This document shows positions 21,092 to 30,385 of a stretch of DNA of 64,000 bases, in pieces. The notes beneath the pieces were generated by a model. The model ran no database searches. It had not been told where the DNA came from and was given only the letters and a program-made list of their open reading frames with translations. Within the stretch, counting starts at the first letter, position 1; each line of letters begins with the position of its first letter. The position numbers were made by a program, and so were the translations under genes. This DNA is from Pseudomonas nitroreducens (GTDB lineage: Bacteria; Pseudomonadota; Gammaproteobacteria; Pseudomonadales; Pseudomonadaceae): assembly GCF_024170165.1 (NCBI RefSeq), contig NZ_JALJXP010000003.1, positions 419,955 through 483,954 of the forward strand, read 5' to 3'.

Positions 21092-21224
21092 GGGTGCGCG
21101 CAGGGGCACTGCGGCAGGGCGGCGCACTCTCCTTTGCCGCCGGGCCGCTACTCCTTCGGAGGGATGTGGCGCAGCGCACTGCCGCCTTAGTCTGGAAGCG
21201 TTCCGAAGCGATCCGAGGAGGATT

Positions 21225-21325
21225 CGAAACGATTCTTTCGCATGATTTACCGTAGCTTCCACGGTTATACCTTTGGCAGATGCCCAAAGCCCCCGCGATA
21301 CGCTCATGTCGCAGGGGCTTTTTTA
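21225..21325 (+). ncRNA. Candidate small RNA or leader ending in an orphan terminator
   Basis: Three short hairpins in tandem (CGAAA/TTTCG at 21225-21240, ACCGT/ACGGT at 21249-21265, CTTTGG/CCAAAG at 21271-21289) precede a 12 bp GC stem (21287-21298 / 21309-21320) followed by six T residues. The terminator faces right, but no rightward gene lies upstream for 2 kb. The last small hairpin overlaps the terminator stem by a few bases, so the two are mutually exclusive. No clear promoter was found, so only the terminator is well supported. Confidence 0.35.
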
Positions 21326-21364
21326 TGCCCGAGTATTTTTGTGCCCAGGAGCCCGCGACCGACC

Positions 21365-21412
21365 TGTAGGAGCGCGCCATGCGCGCGATCGCGGGCATGG
21401 CCCGCTCCTGCA
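21365..21412. repeat. REP-like palindrome (GTAGGAGCGCGCCATGCGCG type)
   Basis: TGTAGGAGCG at the left and CCCGCTCCTGCA at the right enclose GCGCGCCATGCGCGCGATCG. It is nearly identical to the units at 40901-40950 and 47497-47548. Confidence 0.75.
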
Positions 21413-21503
21413 AGTGGGCGCTCGGAGTCGTTTATTCGCTCCGGGGGATGTTTAGGAACGCAAGGCAAGCGTCGGGCAGAAGGCCCGCCGAGGGAGGTTT
21501 GTA

Positions 21504-22490
21504 TCAGCCGCCGCTGAGGTTCATGAAGCGCAGCACCTGCACGTCGCCGACGGTGAATTCGTGGCGCGCCGGCTTGCGCTGCAGTGCACCGCGCAGGGCT
21601 TCGAGGATCGGCTCGTCGTGCAGCGGATGGCGGCGCAGCAGGCCGCGCAGGTCCAGGGAGTTCTCGTGGCCCAGGCACAGCAGCAGGCGGCCTTCGGCGG
21701 TCAGGCGCAGGCGGTTGCAGGTGGAGCAGAAGTTGTGCGAGTGCGGCGAGATGAAGCCGATCCGCGTACCCGGATGCTGCGTCAGGCGTACGTAGCGCGC
21801 GGGGCCGCCGCTGTGTTCGGCGCTATCGAGCAGCTCATGGCGCTCGGCGATCAGCGCGCGGACTTCGTCGCTGGAGCAGAAGCTCTCCTCACGTTCGCGG
21901 CCGACCTGGCCCAGCGGCATCTCTTCGATGAAGCTGATGTCCAGCCGGTGGGCGATGGCGTAATCCACCAGCGCCGGCACTTCATCGGCGTTGCGCCCCT
22001 TCATCACCACACAGTTCAGCTTGATCTGCTCGAAGCCGGCCTGCTGGGCAGCGTCGATACCCCGCAGCACCTGCTCCAGGCGCCCGGTGCGGGTGATGGC
22101 GGCGAAGCGCTGCGCATCCAGGGTGTCGAGGCTGATGTTCAGGCGGGTCAGGCCGGCGGCGTGAAGGTCACCGGCCAGCTTGCCGAGCTGCGAGCCGTTG
22201 CTGGTCATGCACAGCTCGCGCAGGCCGGGCAACGCGGCGAGGCGTTCACAAAGGTGGACGATGCCGGGGCGCACCAGCGGCTCACCGCCAGTGAGACGCA
22301 GCTTCTTCACGCCGCGCTCGACGAAGAGGCGCGCTACCCGCTCGATCTCTTCCAGGGTCAGCACCTGCTGGCGCGGCAGGAAGCGCATGTTCTCCGACAT
22401 GCAGTAGACGCAGCGGAAGTCGCAGCGGTCGGTTACGGACAGGCGCAGGTAGTCGATCTTGCGACCCTGGCCGTCGATCCATTCGGACAT
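21504..22490 (-). CDS. moaA: GTP 3',8-cyclase MoaA (molybdenum cofactor biosynthesis)
   Basis: Radical SAM enzyme of 328 residues that starts molybdopterin synthesis by converting GTP to the cyclic intermediate used by MoaC. The N-terminal 4Fe-4S site is C23-x3-C27-x2-C30 (CDFRCVYC). The C-terminal cluster cysteines are in CSTC and CLG near residues 262-279, and the chain ends in the conserved GG. It is the distal gene of the nar cluster (after narI and the isomerase), matching PA3870 moaA1. This links cofactor supply to nitrate reductase expression. Confidence 0.93.
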   Translation of the reverse strand: MSEWIDGQGRKIDYLRLSVTDRCDFRCVYCMSENMRFLPRQQVLTLEEIERVARLFVERGVKKLRLTGGEPLVRPGIVHLCERLAALPGLRELCMTSNGSQLGKLAGDLHAAGLTRLNISLDTLDAQRFAAITRTGRLEQVLRGIDAAQQAGFEQIKLNCVVMKGRNADEVPALVDYAIAHRLDISFIEEMPLGQVGREREESFCSSDEVRALIAERHELLDSAEHSGGPARYVRLTQHPGTRIGFISPHSHNFCSTCNRLRLTAEGRLLLCLGHENSLDLRGLLRRHPLHDEPILEALRGALQRKPARHEFTVGDVQVLRFMNLSGG

Positions 22491-22554
22491 GGTGTTTCAC
22501 TCCGGCCGGCCTTCACTATCCACGGTGAAGGCCGAAATTCATGGCCGTTTCCGA

Positions 22555-22594
22555 AGCCCCTCTCTCCGCTGGGGAAGGAATTGGGAGAGAGGGG
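22555..22594. repeat. Degenerate CTCTCCC-family hairpin between the isomerase gene and moaA
   Basis: CCCCTCTCTCC and GGGAGAGAGGGG arms enclose a GCTGGGGAAGGAATT loop, in the 116 bp gap of the operon. It may modulate readthrough into moaA. Confidence 0.55.
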
Positions 22595-22606
22595 CCCGGA
22601 ACCGGT

Positions 22607-23425
22607 TCACTGCACCAGCGGCGACTCCGCTCCGTCGAAGACGAAGCCGTCAATCTGCGCCTCGCCGGCCAGCACGCTGATGTACTGGCTGACCGCACGC
22701 TGCAGCACCTGGGCACGCAGGTAGGCGGCGATGCGCGGGCGCGCCTCGGTGAAGTCCAGCGGCTCGCCACCCTCGCGCGCGATCAGCTCGACCACATGCA
22801 GGCCGTAGCGACTTTCCAGCGGATGGCCGAGCAGGCCGGGTTGCTGTTGCAGCAGGCGTTTCTCGAACTCGGGAACGGTCTGCCCCGGTTCGATCCAGCC
22901 CAGTTCGCCGCCGTCGTCCTTCGACGGGCAGTCGGAGAAGCGCATCGCCTTCTCGGCGAAACGCTCGGGGTGTTCACGCAGTTCGGCCAGCAGCTCCTCG
23001 GCCTGTTCGCGGGCCTTGGCACGGCCTTCCAGGTCGTCCGGCGCGCAGCCCAGCAGCACGTGCCGCAGGCTCATGCGCCAGGGTGCGGTGAGGCGGGTGG
23101 GGTTGGCTTCGAACCATTGGCGGCAGCTGGCTTCGTCCGCTTCTGGCACGCCGACTTCGCGGTCGATCAGGGCGCGAATGCGCGCTTCTTCCGGCGCTTC
23201 GCCCTCTTCTGCATCGGCCGCAAGGCCCAGCGCGTCGGCGCGCTGCACCAGCAACTGGCGTACGACCAGCGCGCGACAGGCAGAGTACAGGGCTTCGGCG
23301 TGGCTGGCGGCCGGGTGGTATTGCAGCTCGCGGGCCAGTTCGTCCTCGGCGATGGCAACGCCGTTGACTTCGATTTTCGGCAGGTCGACATGTTCGACCT
23401 TGGCTTCGTAGTGGGAGCAACTCAT
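22607..23425 (-). CDS. Parvulin-type peptidyl-prolyl isomerase (NifM-like) of the nar operon
   Basis: 272-residue protein with an N-terminal helical region and a C-terminal PpiC/rotamase domain (about residues 135-235, including FSDCPSKDDGGELGWIEPGQTVPEF and YGLHVVELI). There is no signal peptide, so it acts in the cytoplasm, as for NifM, which matures an Fe-S enzyme. Its place directly after narI (PA3871 position) suggests a role in folding NarG, NarH or their cofactors. That is inference from context. It is separated from narI by about 100 bp holding repeats. Confidence 0.85.
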   Translation of the reverse strand: MSCSHYEAKVEHVDLPKIEVNGVAIAEDELARELQYHPAASHAEALYSACRALVVRQLLVQRADALGLAADAEEGEAPEEARIRALIDREVGVPEADEASCRQWFEANPTRLTAPWRMSLRHVLLGCAPDDLEGRAKAREQAEELLAELREHPERFAEKAMRFSDCPSKDDGGELGWIEPGQTVPEFEKRLLQQQPGLLGHPLESRYGLHVVELIAREGGEPLDFTEARPRIAAYLRAQVLQRAVSQYISVLAGEAQIDGFVFDGAESPLVQ

Positions 23426-23443
23426 TTCGCTTACCTCCGGTAA

Positions 23444-23480
23444 CCCTCTCCCCTTTCCTCTCCCTGAAGGGAGAGGGGGA
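23444..23480. repeat. Solitary CTCTCCC-family repeat arm inside the nar operon
   Basis: One full arm of the inverted-repeat element described at 1366-1523, without a partner, between narI and the isomerase gene. Confidence 0.7.
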
Positions 23481-23495
23481 AGAGCTTCAGGTGGG

Positions 23496-23521
23496 GCGGA
23501 CGACGCGCCAGCGTCGTCCGC
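23496..23521 (-). promoter_or_regulatory. Perfect 11 bp intra-operon hairpin after narI
   Basis: GCGGACGACGC (23496-23506) pairs with GCGTCGTCCGC (23511-23521) across a 4-base loop, 7 bp after the narI stop. There is no T-run, so mRNA 3'-end protection or attenuation between narGHJI and the isomerase-moaA pair is more likely than full termination. Confidence 0.5.
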
Positions 23522-23528
23522 CGCTTCT

Positions 23529-24215
23529 TCACGCTGCGCGACGCTTGGTACGGACCACCTGGTAGCGGCGGCCGAAGTACCACACCGGGGCGCTGACGAT
23601 GTGCACCAGACGGGTGAAGGGGAACAGCACGAAGAGGGTCAGGCCGAGGGTCACGTGCAGCTTGTAGACCAGCGATACCGGCGCGATGGCCTCGGCGGCG
23701 GCGAGCGGCTGGAAGGTGACGATGGACTGTGCCCAGTTGGCCAGCATGACCATCACCGAACCATCCAGGTGATGGGTGGAGGCAACGATGGTGGACAGGC
23801 CGAGGATCAGCTGGACGTAGAGCACCAGCAGGATCATCAGGTCCGAGGCGTTGCCGGTGGCGCGCACGCGCTCATTGGTCAGGCGGCGCAGGATCAGGCC
23901 GGTCAGGCCGATGAAGCAGAGGATGCCGAAGAAGCCCCCGGAGACCATCGCCAGCAGTTGCTTCTGCTCGGTGCTGATCAGGTGCTCGTAGACCGAGTGC
24001 GGGGTCAGCAGACCAACGAAGTGACCGGCGAGGATGAACAGCACACCGACGTGGAACAGGTTGCTGTAGACCCGCATGCCCTTCTTGCTCAGCATCTGGC
24101 TGGAGCCGGCTTTCCAGGTGTATTGCGAGAGGTCGAAGCGCGCCCAGCTGCCGATCAGGCAGATGGCCAGCGCGACGTAGGGATAGATCCCGAACGCTAG
24201 AAGATCGAGGGACAT
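23529..24215 (-). CDS. narI: Respiratory nitrate reductase gamma subunit
   Basis: Membrane b-type cytochrome subunit that takes electrons from quinol and passes them to NarH. It has 228 residues with five hydrophobic spans. Haem-ligand histidines fit the HVGVLFILAGHFVG segment and the later HVTLGL and LVHIVSAP segments. ATG 24215 is preceded by AAGGAG and lies 2 bp after the narJ stop. The in-frame extension to 24329 is inside narJ and is not native. Confidence 0.95.
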   Translation of the reverse strand: MSLDLLAFGIYPYVALAICLIGSWARFDLSQYTWKAGSSQMLSKKGMRVYSNLFHVGVLFILAGHFVGLLTPHSVYEHLISTEQKQLLAMVSGGFFGILCFIGLTGLILRRLTNERVRATGNASDLMILLVLYVQLILGLSTIVASTHHLDGSVMVMLANWAQSIVTFQPLAAAEAIAPVSLVYKLHVTLGLTLFVLFPFTRLVHIVSAPVWYFGRRYQVVRTKRRAA

Positions 24216-24217
24216 GT

Positions 24218-24958
24218 TCAGACTCCTTCTCTGGCCGCCCGGTACTGCATCTGCGGCACCGGCTGGGCGACCCACTGCATGGGTTGTTCGGCGGCGGAGG
24301 AAATCCGCCGGGCACTGGTGGACGGGCAACCGACGGCGGGCTCGGTAAAGCTCACCGGGGTTTCCTCCCAGGCCTTGTCGATGGCTTCCAGGCTGTCGTC
24401 GCGCACTTCCTGCTCGCGGTCGCGCTTGAGCGCGCCGAGGTCAGGCTGCTCGCCGGACAGCTCCAGCAGGCTGTTGAAGATCGCCGCATAGGCGCTGCCG
24501 CGTTCTTCCAGGCGCAAGGCGATCAGCGCGAGGATGTGGGCGACTTCGGCCAGGCCCGCACGGGCCGACTCGGCGTCCTGCAGGGCAAGGAACTCCAGGT
24601 ACAGCGGCAGGTAGTCCGGCAGCTCGTTGACGTCGATCACCAGGCCCGCCTGGGTGTAGCGATCCATCAGGTCGACCATCGCCTGGCCACGGTCACGGCT
24701 TTCGCCGTGCACGTGTTCGAACAGCAGCAGCGAGACCGAGCGACCGCGCTCGAACAGGCCGTCGTAACGGGCCTGGACGTCGAGGATGTCGCCCTTGCAC
24801 AGCTCGTTGAGCAGCGCGGCGAGGCCATCGCGCTGTTTTTCCGAGAGGTCGCAGGTGCGGATCAGGGCATGCAGCGCCAGGCTTTCCTCGCGCAGTTCGA
24901 CGCGCGGGTAGTCGAGCATCAGCGCGCTGAGCTTGAGCAGTTGGCTATGAGTGTCCAT
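24218..24958 (-). CDS. narJ: Nitrate reductase assembly chaperone NarJ
   Basis: Cytoplasmic system-specific chaperone that binds apo-NarG and assists insertion of the molybdenum cofactor and FS0 cluster before membrane docking. It is a 246-residue all-helical protein with the family's LYLEFLAL segment and ends in a Pro-rich tail. ATG 24958 has AGGAG upstream; the frame beyond it overlaps narH. It lies 5 bp downstream of narH. Confidence 0.94.
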   Translation of the reverse strand: MDTHSQLLKLSALMLDYPRVELREESLALHALIRTCDLSEKQRDGLAALLNELCKGDILDVQARYDGLFERGRSVSLLLFEHVHGESRDRGQAMVDLMDRYTQAGLVIDVNELPDYLPLYLEFLALQDAESARAGLAEVAHILALIALRLEERGSAYAAIFNSLLELSGEQPDLGALKRDREQEVRDDSLEAIDKAWEETPVSFTEPAVGCPSTSARRISSAAEQPMQWVAQPVPQMQYRAAREGV

Positions 24959-24963
24959 GTCGA

Positions 24964-26499
24964 TCACTCCTGTATCTGCACGGTCTGGATGACGTTGCGC
25001 TTGTCCACGGCCTTGCCGCCGAACAGGTTCACGCCGGAGTTGCTGGAGCAACCGTTGCCGAAGCTGAAGCCGCAACCCGAACGCTCGGCGAAGGCATCCG
25101 ACAGCGCCTCTTCACGGTGCGCAGTGGGGATGACGAAGCGGTCTTCGTAGTTGGCGATCGCCAGGTAGCGGTACATCTCTTCCACCTGGTTCACGGTCAG
25201 GCCGACCTTCTTCAGCACTTCCAGGTCCTGCTTGCCTTCCACGTGCTCGGAGCGTTTGTAGGCGCGCATGGCCAGCAGGCGCTTGAGGGCCAGCAGCACC
25301 GGCGCGGTATCGCCAGCGGTCAGCAGGTTGGCCAGGTACTGCACGGGAATGCGCAGGGACTCGACGTCCGGGATCACCCCGTCGTTGCCGATGTGGCCTT
25401 CGGAGGCGGCGTTCTGGATCGGCGACAGCGGCGGCACGTACCACACCATCGGCAGCGTGCGGTATTCCGGGTGCAGCGGCAGGGCCAGCTTCCAGTCCAT
25501 GGCCAGCTTGTACACCGGCGACTTCTGCGCGGACTCGATGACGCTGTCCGGTACGCCGTCCTTGCGGGCCTGCTCGATCACTTTCGGATCGAACGGGTCC
25601 AGGAAGATTTCCAGCTGCTTCTGGTACAGCTCGCGCTCGTTCTCGCAGGTGGCCACTTCGTGGATGCGGTCGGCGTCATACAGCAGCACGCCGAGGTAGC
25701 GGATGCGGCCCACGCAGGTTTCCGAGCAGACGGTCGGTTGGCCAGCCTCGATGCGCGGGTAGCAGAAGATGCACTTCTCGGATTTGCCGCTTTTCCAGTT
25801 GAAGTAGATCTTCTTGTACGGGCAGCCGCTGATGCACATGCGCCAGCCGCGGCACTTGTCCTGGTCGATGAGGACGATGCCGTCTTCCTCGCGCTTGTAG
25901 ATCGCACCGCTCGGGCACGAGGCCACGCACGCCGGGTTCAGGCAGTGCTCGCACAGGCGCGGCAGGTACATCATGAAGGTGTTTTCGTACTCACCGTAGA
26001 TGTCCGCCTGGACCTGGTCGAAGTTCTTGTCCTTGCGGCGCTTGGCGAACTCGGTGCCGAGGATTTCTTCCCAGTTGGGGCCCCACTCGATCTTCTGCAT
26101 GCGCTGGCCGGAGACCAGCGAGCGCGGACGGGCGACCGGCTGGTGCTGGGCCTTGGGCGCGGTGTGCAGGTGCTGGTAGTCGAAATCGAAGGGCTCGTAG
26201 TAGTCATCGATTTCCGGCAGGTCCGGGTTGGCGAAGATGTTCGCCAGCACGCGGAACTTGCCGCCGATGCGCGGAACGATGGAGCCGTCGGCGTTACGCT
26301 TCCAGCCGCCCTTCCACTTTTCCTGGTTCTCCCACTCTTTCGGGTAACCGATGCCGGGCTTGGTTTCGACGTTGTTGAACCAGGCGTACTCGACGCCTTC
26401 GCGGCTGGTCCAGACGTTCTTGCAGGTGATGGAGCAGGTGTGGCAACCGATGCATTTGTCGAGGTTCAGCACCATGCCGACTTGTGAACGAATTTTCAT
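24964..26499 (-). CDS. narH: Respiratory nitrate reductase beta subunit
   Basis: Iron-sulfur electron-transfer subunit between NarI and NarG, 511 residues. Four ferredoxin-type cysteine groups are visible. The first is C16-x2-C19-x2-C22-x3-C26. The second is CEHCLNPACVASC. The third is CRGWRMCISGC, where Trp replaces a cysteine and marks the 3Fe-4S cluster. The fourth is CIFC with a later CSETC. ATG 26499 follows GAGGA. The gap to narG is 11 bp. Confidence 0.96.
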   Translation of the reverse strand: MKIRSQVGMVLNLDKCIGCHTCSITCKNVWTSREGVEYAWFNNVETKPGIGYPKEWENQEKWKGGWKRNADGSIVPRIGGKFRVLANIFANPDLPEIDDYYEPFDFDYQHLHTAPKAQHQPVARPRSLVSGQRMQKIEWGPNWEEILGTEFAKRRKDKNFDQVQADIYGEYENTFMMYLPRLCEHCLNPACVASCPSGAIYKREEDGIVLIDQDKCRGWRMCISGCPYKKIYFNWKSGKSEKCIFCYPRIEAGQPTVCSETCVGRIRYLGVLLYDADRIHEVATCENERELYQKQLEIFLDPFDPKVIEQARKDGVPDSVIESAQKSPVYKLAMDWKLALPLHPEYRTLPMVWYVPPLSPIQNAASEGHIGNDGVIPDVESLRIPVQYLANLLTAGDTAPVLLALKRLLAMRAYKRSEHVEGKQDLEVLKKVGLTVNQVEEMYRYLAIANYEDRFVIPTAHREEALSDAFAERSGCGFSFGNGCSSNSGVNLFGGKAVDKRNVIQTVQIQE

Positions 26500-26510
26500 G
26501 GCAGTAATCC

Positions 26511-29500
26511 TCAAATGTCCTGGGGCAGCGGTTGCGGCAGAGCGTCACCGCCCAGTCCGCCCTGCTCCGGCTCGTCGAGCCAGTCGACCTTGTTCATCTT
26601 GCGCACCACGACGAATTCGTCGCGGTTGCAGCCGACCGTGCCGTAGTAGTTGAAGCCCCACGCCTGCTGGGCGTAGCCACCGATCATGTGGGTGGGCTTG
26701 AGGACCACGCGGGTCACCGAGTTGTGGTGGCCGCCGCGGGTGCCGGTGGTCTCGCTGCCCGGCAGGTTCACGATGCGTTCCTGGGCGTGGTACATCATCA
26801 CCATGCCGTCCTTCACCCGCTGGCTGACCACGGCGCGGCAGGTGGCGGCGCCGTTGGCGTTGAAGACCTCGACCCAGTCGTTGTCCTCGATGCCGACGCT
26901 TTGCGCATCGTGCTCGCTCATCCAGATGATCGGGCCACCGCGCGACAGGGTGAGCATCAGCAGGTTGTCGCTGTAGGTGGAGTGGATGCCCCACTTCTGG
27001 TGCGGGGTGATCCAGTTCAGGGTGATCTCGGCGTGGCCGTTGGGCTTCTTGTTGAACAGCTTGTCGGTGCTGCGGGTGTTGACCGGCGGCCGGTAGCTGA
27101 CGAAGCCTTCGCCGAAGGCCTGCATCCAGGGGTGATCCTGGTAGAACTGCTGGCGACCGGTGATGGTGCGCCACGGGATCATCTCGTGGACGTTGGTGTA
27201 GCCGGCGTTGTAGCTCACGTGTTCATCTTCCAGGCCCGACCAGGTGGGGCTGGAGATGATCTTGCGCGGCTGTGCCTGAACGTCGCGGAAGCGGATTTTC
27301 TCTTCTTCCTTGGGCAGCGCCAGGTGAGTGTGGTCGCGGCCGGTGAACTTCGACAGCGCTTCCCAGGCCTTCACGGCGACCTGGCCGTTGGTTTCCGGCG
27401 CCAGGGCGAGGATCACCTCGGCGGCGTCGATGGCGCTCTCGATGCGTGGGCGGCCTTCGCTGATGCCGGTTTCGGTGACCTTGTGGTTCAGCTCGCCGAG
27501 CAGCTTGATTTCCTTGTCGGTGTTCCAGCCGATGCCCTTGCCGCCGTTGCCGAGCTTGTCCAGCAGCGGGCCGAGGGAGGTGAACTTCTTGTAGGTGTTG
27601 GGGTAGTCACGCTCGACCACGTGCAGGGTCGGCATGGTGCGGCCGGGGACCGGTTCGCACTCGCCCTTCTTCCAGTCGCTGCCGCCGAAGGGCTGCGCGA
27701 GCTCGTTGGCGGTGTCGTGCAGCAGCGGCACGGTGACCAAGTCCTTCTCCACGCCCAGGTGGCCGATGGAAACCTGCGAGAACTTCCTGGCGATCGCCTT
27801 GTAGATCTCCCAGTCGCTCTTGGCTTCCCAGGCCGGGTCGGTGGCGGCCGACAGCGGGTGGATGAAGGGGTGCATGTCGGAGGTGTTGAGGTCGTCCTTC
27901 TCGTACCAGGTCGCGGTCGGCAGGACGATGTCCGAGTACATGCAGGTGGAGGACATGCGGAAGTCCAGGGTGGTGACCAGGTCCAGCTTGCCTTCGGCGC
28001 CTTCGTCGACCCAGTCGACCTCGCCCGGGCAGGGACCGCCGGCCTTGCCGAGGTCATCGTTCATCACGCCGTTCTTCGCGCCCAGCAGGTACTTGAGCAT
28101 GTACTCGTGGCCCTTGCCCGAGGAGCCGAGCAGGTTGGAGCGCCAGATGAACATGTTGCGCGGGAAGTTCTGCGGGTCGTCCGGTTGCTCGCTTGCCACG
28201 CGCAGGTTGCCGGACTTGAGTTCGCGGACCACGTAGTCCTGCACCGGGATGCCGGCGCGCTCGGCGTCGGCGGCGATGTGCAGCGGGTTGCGGTTGAGCT
28301 GCGGAGCGGACGGCAGCCAGCCCATACGCTCGGCGCGGATGTTGTAGTCCAGCGCGTGCTCGGGGAACTGCTTGGTGTCAGCCAGCGGCGAGAGCACCTC
28401 GTGCATCGAGATCTTCTCGTGGCGCCACTGCGAGCTGTGCAGGTAGAAGAAGCTGGTGCCGTTCATCTGCCGCGGCGGACGGCTCCAGTCGGTACCGAAG
28501 GCCAGCGGGACCCAGCCGGTCTGCGGACGGAGTTTCTCCTGGCCGACGTAGTGCGCCCAGCCGCCACCGCTCTGGCCGATGCAGCCGCACATCATCAGCA
28601 TGTTGATGACCGCGCGGTAGTTCATGTCCATGTGGTACCAGTGGTTCATCGCCGCGCCGATGATGACCATGGCCTTGCCGTGGGTCTTGTCGGCGCTGTC
28701 GGCGAACTCGCGGGCCACCTGGATGGCACGGGCAGCCGGTACGCCGGTGATACGGGCCTGCCAGGCCGGGGTGTAAGGCACGTCGGCGTCGGTGTAGGAG
28801 GCCGCGACGTTGCGGCCACCCAGGCCACGGTCGACGCTGTAGTTGGCCATCTGCAGGTCATACACGGTGGCGACGCGCAGGGTCTGGCCGTCGGCGCCGG
28901 TCACTTCGCGGAACGGTACGCGGCGAACCAGCACCTCGTCGTTCTCCACGCCCTTGAAGTGCGGGTGTTCCTGCCCGGCGAAGTACGGGAAGCCGACGTC
29001 GCAGGTTTTTTCCGGGCCGTCGATCAGGGTCAGCGCGAGGCGGGTTTCACGCTTGGCGCCGCCTTCGGTTTCCTCGATGTTCCACTTGCCCGACTCGCCC
29101 CAGCGGTAGCCGATGGCGCCGGTGGGCGAAACCAGTTCGCCGGAGATTTCGTCCAGGCCGATGGTCTTCCACTCGGGGTTGTTGTCCTGCCCGAGGTTGT
29201 TCGCCAGGTCCGCCGCGCGCAGGTAGCGGGTCGGCTTGAGCACGCCGTCGGTGTGCGGTTCGAGCAGCACCAGCATCGGCATGTCGGTGTACTGGCGGCA
29301 GTAGTCGACGAAGTAGGCGCTGGGCTTCTCGAGGTGGAATTCCTTGAGGATCACATGACCAAAGGCCATGCCCAGTGCGGCGTCGGTGCCCTGCTTGGGG
29401 TTGAGCCAGAGGTCGGTGAGCTTGGCCACTTCGGAATAGTCCGGGGTGACAGCCACGGTCTTGGTGCCCTTGTAGCGGACTTCGGTGAAGAAGTGCGCGT

Positions 29501-30290
29501 CGGGGGTGCGGGTCTGCGGGACGTTGGAGCCCCAGGCGATGATGTAGCTGGAGTTGTACCAGTCGGCCGATTCCGGCACGTCGGTCTGCTCGCCCCAGAT
29601 CTGCGGGGACGCCGGCGGCAGGTCGCAGTACCAGTCGTAGAAGGACAGGCAAACGCCGCCGATCAGCGACAGGTAACGGGCGCCAGCGGCGTAGCTGACC
29701 ATCGACATGGCCGGGATCGGCGAGAAGCCGACCACGCGGTCCGGGCCGTAGACCTTGGCGGTATAGACGTTGGCGGCGGCGATGATCTCGGTGACTTCGT
29801 CCCAGCTGGAGCGGATGAAGCCGCCCAGGCCGCGCTCGCTCTTGTAGCTTTTCGCCTTGGCCTTGTCTTCGACGATGCTGGCCCAGGCGTCCACCGGGTC
29901 GTTGTGGGTGGCACGGGCTTCACGCCAGAGCTTGAGCAACGGCTTGCGCACCTTGGGGTACTTCAGGCGGTTGGCGCTGTACATGTACCAGGAGTAGCTG
30001 GCGCCACGGGGGCAGCCGCGCGGCTCGTGGTTGGGCAGGTCCGGGCGGGTACGCGGGTAGTCGGTCTGCTGGGTTTCCCAGGTGATCAGGCCGTTCTTCA
30101 CGTAGATCTTCCAGGAGCACGAACCGGTGCAGTTCACCCCGTGGGTGGAGCGAACGATCTTGTCGTGCTGCCAGCGCTGCCGGTAGCTGTTTTCCCAGGC
30201 ACGGCTTTCGTTGGTGACCTCGCCATGACCATCGGCGAATTCACCCTGCTTCTTCTTGAAGAATTGCAGGCGGTCGAGTAGGTAACTCAT
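26511..30290 (-). CDS. narG: Respiratory nitrate reductase alpha subunit
   Basis: Catalytic molybdenum subunit, 1,259 residues, reducing nitrate to nitrite on the cytoplasmic face. The FS0 4Fe-4S ligands are His50, Cys54, Cys58 and Cys93, with the same spacing as E. coli NarG. The Asp molybdenum ligand lies in the SFYDWYCDLP segment (residues 218-226). The molybdopterin-binding stretches continue throughout. ATG 30290 is preceded by GAGGAGA. It is the third gene of narK1K2GHJI and depends on the moa/moe genes of this window for cofactor. Confidence 0.97.
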   Translation of the reverse strand: MSYLLDRLQFFKKKQGEFADGHGEVTNESRAWENSYRQRWQHDKIVRSTHGVNCTGSCSWKIYVKNGLITWETQQTDYPRTRPDLPNHEPRGCPRGASYSWYMYSANRLKYPKVRKPLLKLWREARATHNDPVDAWASIVEDKAKAKSYKSERGLGGFIRSSWDEVTEIIAAANVYTAKVYGPDRVVGFSPIPAMSMVSYAAGARYLSLIGGVCLSFYDWYCDLPPASPQIWGEQTDVPESADWYNSSYIIAWGSNVPQTRTPDAHFFTEVRYKGTKTVAVTPDYSEVAKLTDLWLNPKQGTDAALGMAFGHVILKEFHLEKPSAYFVDYCRQYTDMPMLVLLEPHTDGVLKPTRYLRAADLANNLGQDNNPEWKTIGLDEISGELVSPTGAIGYRWGESGKWNIEETEGGAKRETRLALTLIDGPEKTCDVGFPYFAGQEHPHFKGVENDEVLVRRVPFREVTGADGQTLRVATVYDLQMANYSVDRGLGGRNVAASYTDADVPYTPAWQARITGVPAARAIQVAREFADSADKTHGKAMVIIGAAMNHWYHMDMNYRAVINMLMMCGCIGQSGGGWAHYVGQEKLRPQTGWVPLAFGTDWSRPPRQMNGTSFFYLHSSQWRHEKISMHEVLSPLADTKQFPEHALDYNIRAERMGWLPSAPQLNRNPLHIAADAERAGIPVQDYVVRELKSGNLRVASEQPDDPQNFPRNMFIWRSNLLGSSGKGHEYMLKYLLGAKNGVMNDDLGKAGGPCPGEVDWVDEGAEGKLDLVTTLDFRMSSTCMYSDIVLPTATWYEKDDLNTSDMHPFIHPLSAATDPAWEAKSDWEIYKAIARKFSQVSIGHLGVEKDLVTVPLLHDTANELAQPFGGSDWKKGECEPVPGRTMPTLHVVERDYPNTYKKFTSLGPLLDKLGNGGKGIGWNTDKEIKLLGELNHKVTETGISEGRPRIESAIDAAEVILALAPETNGQVAVKAWEALSKFTGRDHTHLALPKEEEKIRFRDVQAQPRKIISSPTWSGLEDEHVSYNAGYTNVHEMIPWRTITGRQQFYQDHPWMQAFGEGFVSYRPPVNTRSTDKLFNKKPNGHAEITLNWITPHQKWGIHSTYSDNLLMLTLSRGGPIIWMSEHDAQSVGIEDNDWVEVFNANGAATCRAVVSQRVKDGMVMMYHAQERIVNLPGSETTGTRGGHHNSVTRVVLKPTHMIGGYAQQAWGFNYYGTVGCNRDEFVVVRKMNKVDWLDEPEQGGLGGDALPQPLPQDI

Positions 30291-30385
30291 CTGTATCTCC
30301 TCACCCGGTCTACGCCGGGCGTTCAAACGCTAATCAAGCTCGCGGAACGGTTTGGCGGCGGGCGCAGGCGCGCCCGCCACGGCAA

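Larger units (their letters stand above)
20762..21503. other. Intergenic region with repeats and a candidate small RNA
   Basis: 742 bp without a credible protein gene between the binding-protein gene and the end of moaA. It holds a GTAGGGCG palindromic element (21002-21091), a rightward hairpin series ending in a terminator (21225-21325) and a GTAGGAGCG-type REP (21365-21412). The leftward promoter of the binding-protein gene should be near 20770-20960 but is not obvious. Confidence 0.6.

Noticed and set aside
21049..21255. Two overlapping small plus-strand frames between the binding-protein gene and moaA
   Set aside because: They start within the GTAGGGCG palindrome, have no ribosome-binding sites and show no recognisable features.
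26532..30281. A 1,249-codon open frame antisense to narG
   Set aside because: It arises from the strong third-position GC bias of narG. The protein is a Val/Ala/His/Asp-rich shadow without domains, while narG has all expected motifs.
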